Source of the DNA: JAVVHH01 sp963848035
Lineage (GTDB): Bacteria; Pseudomonadota; Alphaproteobacteria; Acetobacterales; Acetobacteraceae
NCBI GenBank assembly: GCA_963848035.1
Contig: CAWKCD010000001.1
Coordinates: forward strand, 496,001-560,000
DNA: 64,000 bases
Reading direction: 5' to 3'
The first letter of the stretch is position 1. Each line of letters opens with the position of its first letter. Positions 63,365 through 64,000 of the stretch are shown piece after piece. Below the pieces are notes generated by a model. It saw only the letters and a list, made by a program, of their open reading frames with translations. It ran no database searches and had not been told where the DNA came from. The position numbers and the translations under genes are program-made.

Positions 63365-64000
63365 GTGCGTATAGTCGCCGCCATGTCCGGCGGGGTGGAC
63401 AGCTCGGTGGTCGCCGGGCTGCTCGCCGAAGCCGGACACGAGGTCATCGGCGTCACGCTGCAGCTCTACGACCAAGGCGCCGCCGCCGGCCGCAAGGGCG
63501 CCTGCTGCGCCGGCCGCGACATCGGCGACGCCCGCAACGTCGCCGACCACCTCGGCATCCCGCATTACGTCATCGACGCCGAAGCCCGCTTCCGCGCCGC
63601 CGTGATCGACGATTTCGCCGACAGCTACGGCCGCGGCGAGACCCCGATCCCCTGCGTCCGCTGCAACCAGAGCGTCAAGTTCACCGACCTGCTCGGCCTC
63701 GCCCGCGATCTCGGCGCCGAAGCCATGGCGACCGGCCACTACGTCCGCCGCGTCGAAGGCCCCGCCGGCCCCGAACTGCACCGCGCCCGCGACCCCGCCC
63801 GCGACCAGAGCTGGTTCCTCTTCGCCACCACGAGCGACCAGCTCGGCTTCTCCCGCTTCCCCCTCGGCGACATGCCCGACAAGTCTGCCGTCCGCGCCGA
63901 AGCCGCCCGCCTCGGCCTGCAAGTCGCCGACAAGCCCGACAGCCAGGACATCTGCTTCGTCCCCTCCGGCCGCTACACCGACCTGCTCGAGAAGCTCCGC
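63365..64000 (+). CDS. mnmA: tRNA-specific 2-thiouridylase MnmA, 3' end outside window
   Basis: Introduces sulfur at U34 of tRNA-Lys, -Glu and -Gln using persulfide sulfur from IscS. 212 residues are visible. PP-loop MSGGVDSSVV near residue 7, first catalytic Cys in IPCVRCNQSVKF near residue 98 and the second in DSQDICFVPSGRY near residue 198. The GTG start follows the ferredoxin stop by one base; an ATG six codons later is also possible. The position right after iscS-fdx fits its sulfur supply. Confidence 0.93.
   Translation, partial: MRIVAAMSGGVDSSVVAGLLAEAGHEVIGVTLQLYDQGAAAGRKGACCAGRDIGDARNVADHLGIPHYVIDAEARFRAAVIDDFADSYGRGETPIPCVRCNQSVKFTDLLGLARDLGAEAMATGHYVRRVEGPAGPELHRARDPARDQSWFLFATTSDQLGFSRFPLGDMPDKSAVRAEAARLGLQVADKPDSQDICFVPSGRYTDLLEKLR

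Overview
The window is about 64 kb of very GC-rich DNA with codons ending mostly in G or C, densely packed with genes that often share start/stop overlaps (ATGA, GTGA, TTGA, TGATG). The order ffh-rpsP-rimM-trmD-rplS-leuC-leuD-leuB, the purC-purS-purQ-purL-bolA-grxD string and the Tat-dependent family 5 solute-binding proteins point to an alphaproteobacterium, probably Rhodospirillales/Acetobacterales-like. This is inferred from gene order and protein style, not from a marker comparison.

Layout. 1-5.6 kb: a peptide/nickel-type ABC importer operon (two tandem binding proteins, two permeases, the start of an ATPase). 5.7-13 kb: family 2 glycosyltransferase, galE, a MepA-type murein endopeptidase, an MFS exporter, a lone molybdopterin hydroxylase subunit coupled to a pirin. 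13.0-13.5 kb: a small GIY-YIG nuclease gene bracketed by two REP-like palindromes. 13.5-16.8 kb: SDR - alpha/beta hydrolase - EthA-type Baeyer-Villiger monooxygenase. 16.9-23.3 kb: a third peptide-binding protein, an M20 dipeptidase, an unusual AAA-membrane-Sel1 ATPase and an AbgB-like hydrolase. 23.5-30.1 kb: one run from ffh to leuB. 30.3-38.6 kb: tannase-family esterase, atypical SDR, Nei-type glycosylase, MlrC-family peptidase, HDAC-like deacetylase, comM, a lipoprotein. 38.7-45.3 kb: cysS, an rRNA/tRNA 2'-O-methyltransferase, rpsD, prfC, an Lrp regulator, a YeeE/YedE sulfur permease. 45.3-53.2 kb: a long minus-strand run purC-purS-(Tai/Rap1a-like)-purQ-purL-bolA-grxD-DUF2461 followed by a C39-like cysteine peptidase and two unknown proteins. 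53.2-59.3 kb: NRDE protein, purB, TerC, tyrS, a Kir-type channel, a hydrolase. 59.5-64 kb: cysE, two cysteine desulfurases with a GNAT between them, ferredoxin and the start of mnmA.

Functional themes. Peptide uptake (three binding proteins, the permease, several M20/MlrC peptidases), purine synthesis (purC,S,Q,L,B), leucine synthesis, translation and secretion (ffh, rpsP, rplS, rpsD, prfC, cysS, tyrS, trmD, rimM), and sulfur handling (YeeE/YedE permease, cysE, desulfurases, mnmA, CGFS glutaredoxin with BolA).

Sequence quality. At least 32 reading-frame breaks occur in otherwise well-conserved genes, and all can be repaired by removing one base (net +1 each). They are concentrated at 38-44 kb and 49-55 kb. 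Insertion-type sequencing or consensus errors are the simplest explanation; these genes are annotated here as CDS over their full span with the break noted. No tRNA, rRNA, CRISPR array, insertion sequence or prophage was recognised.
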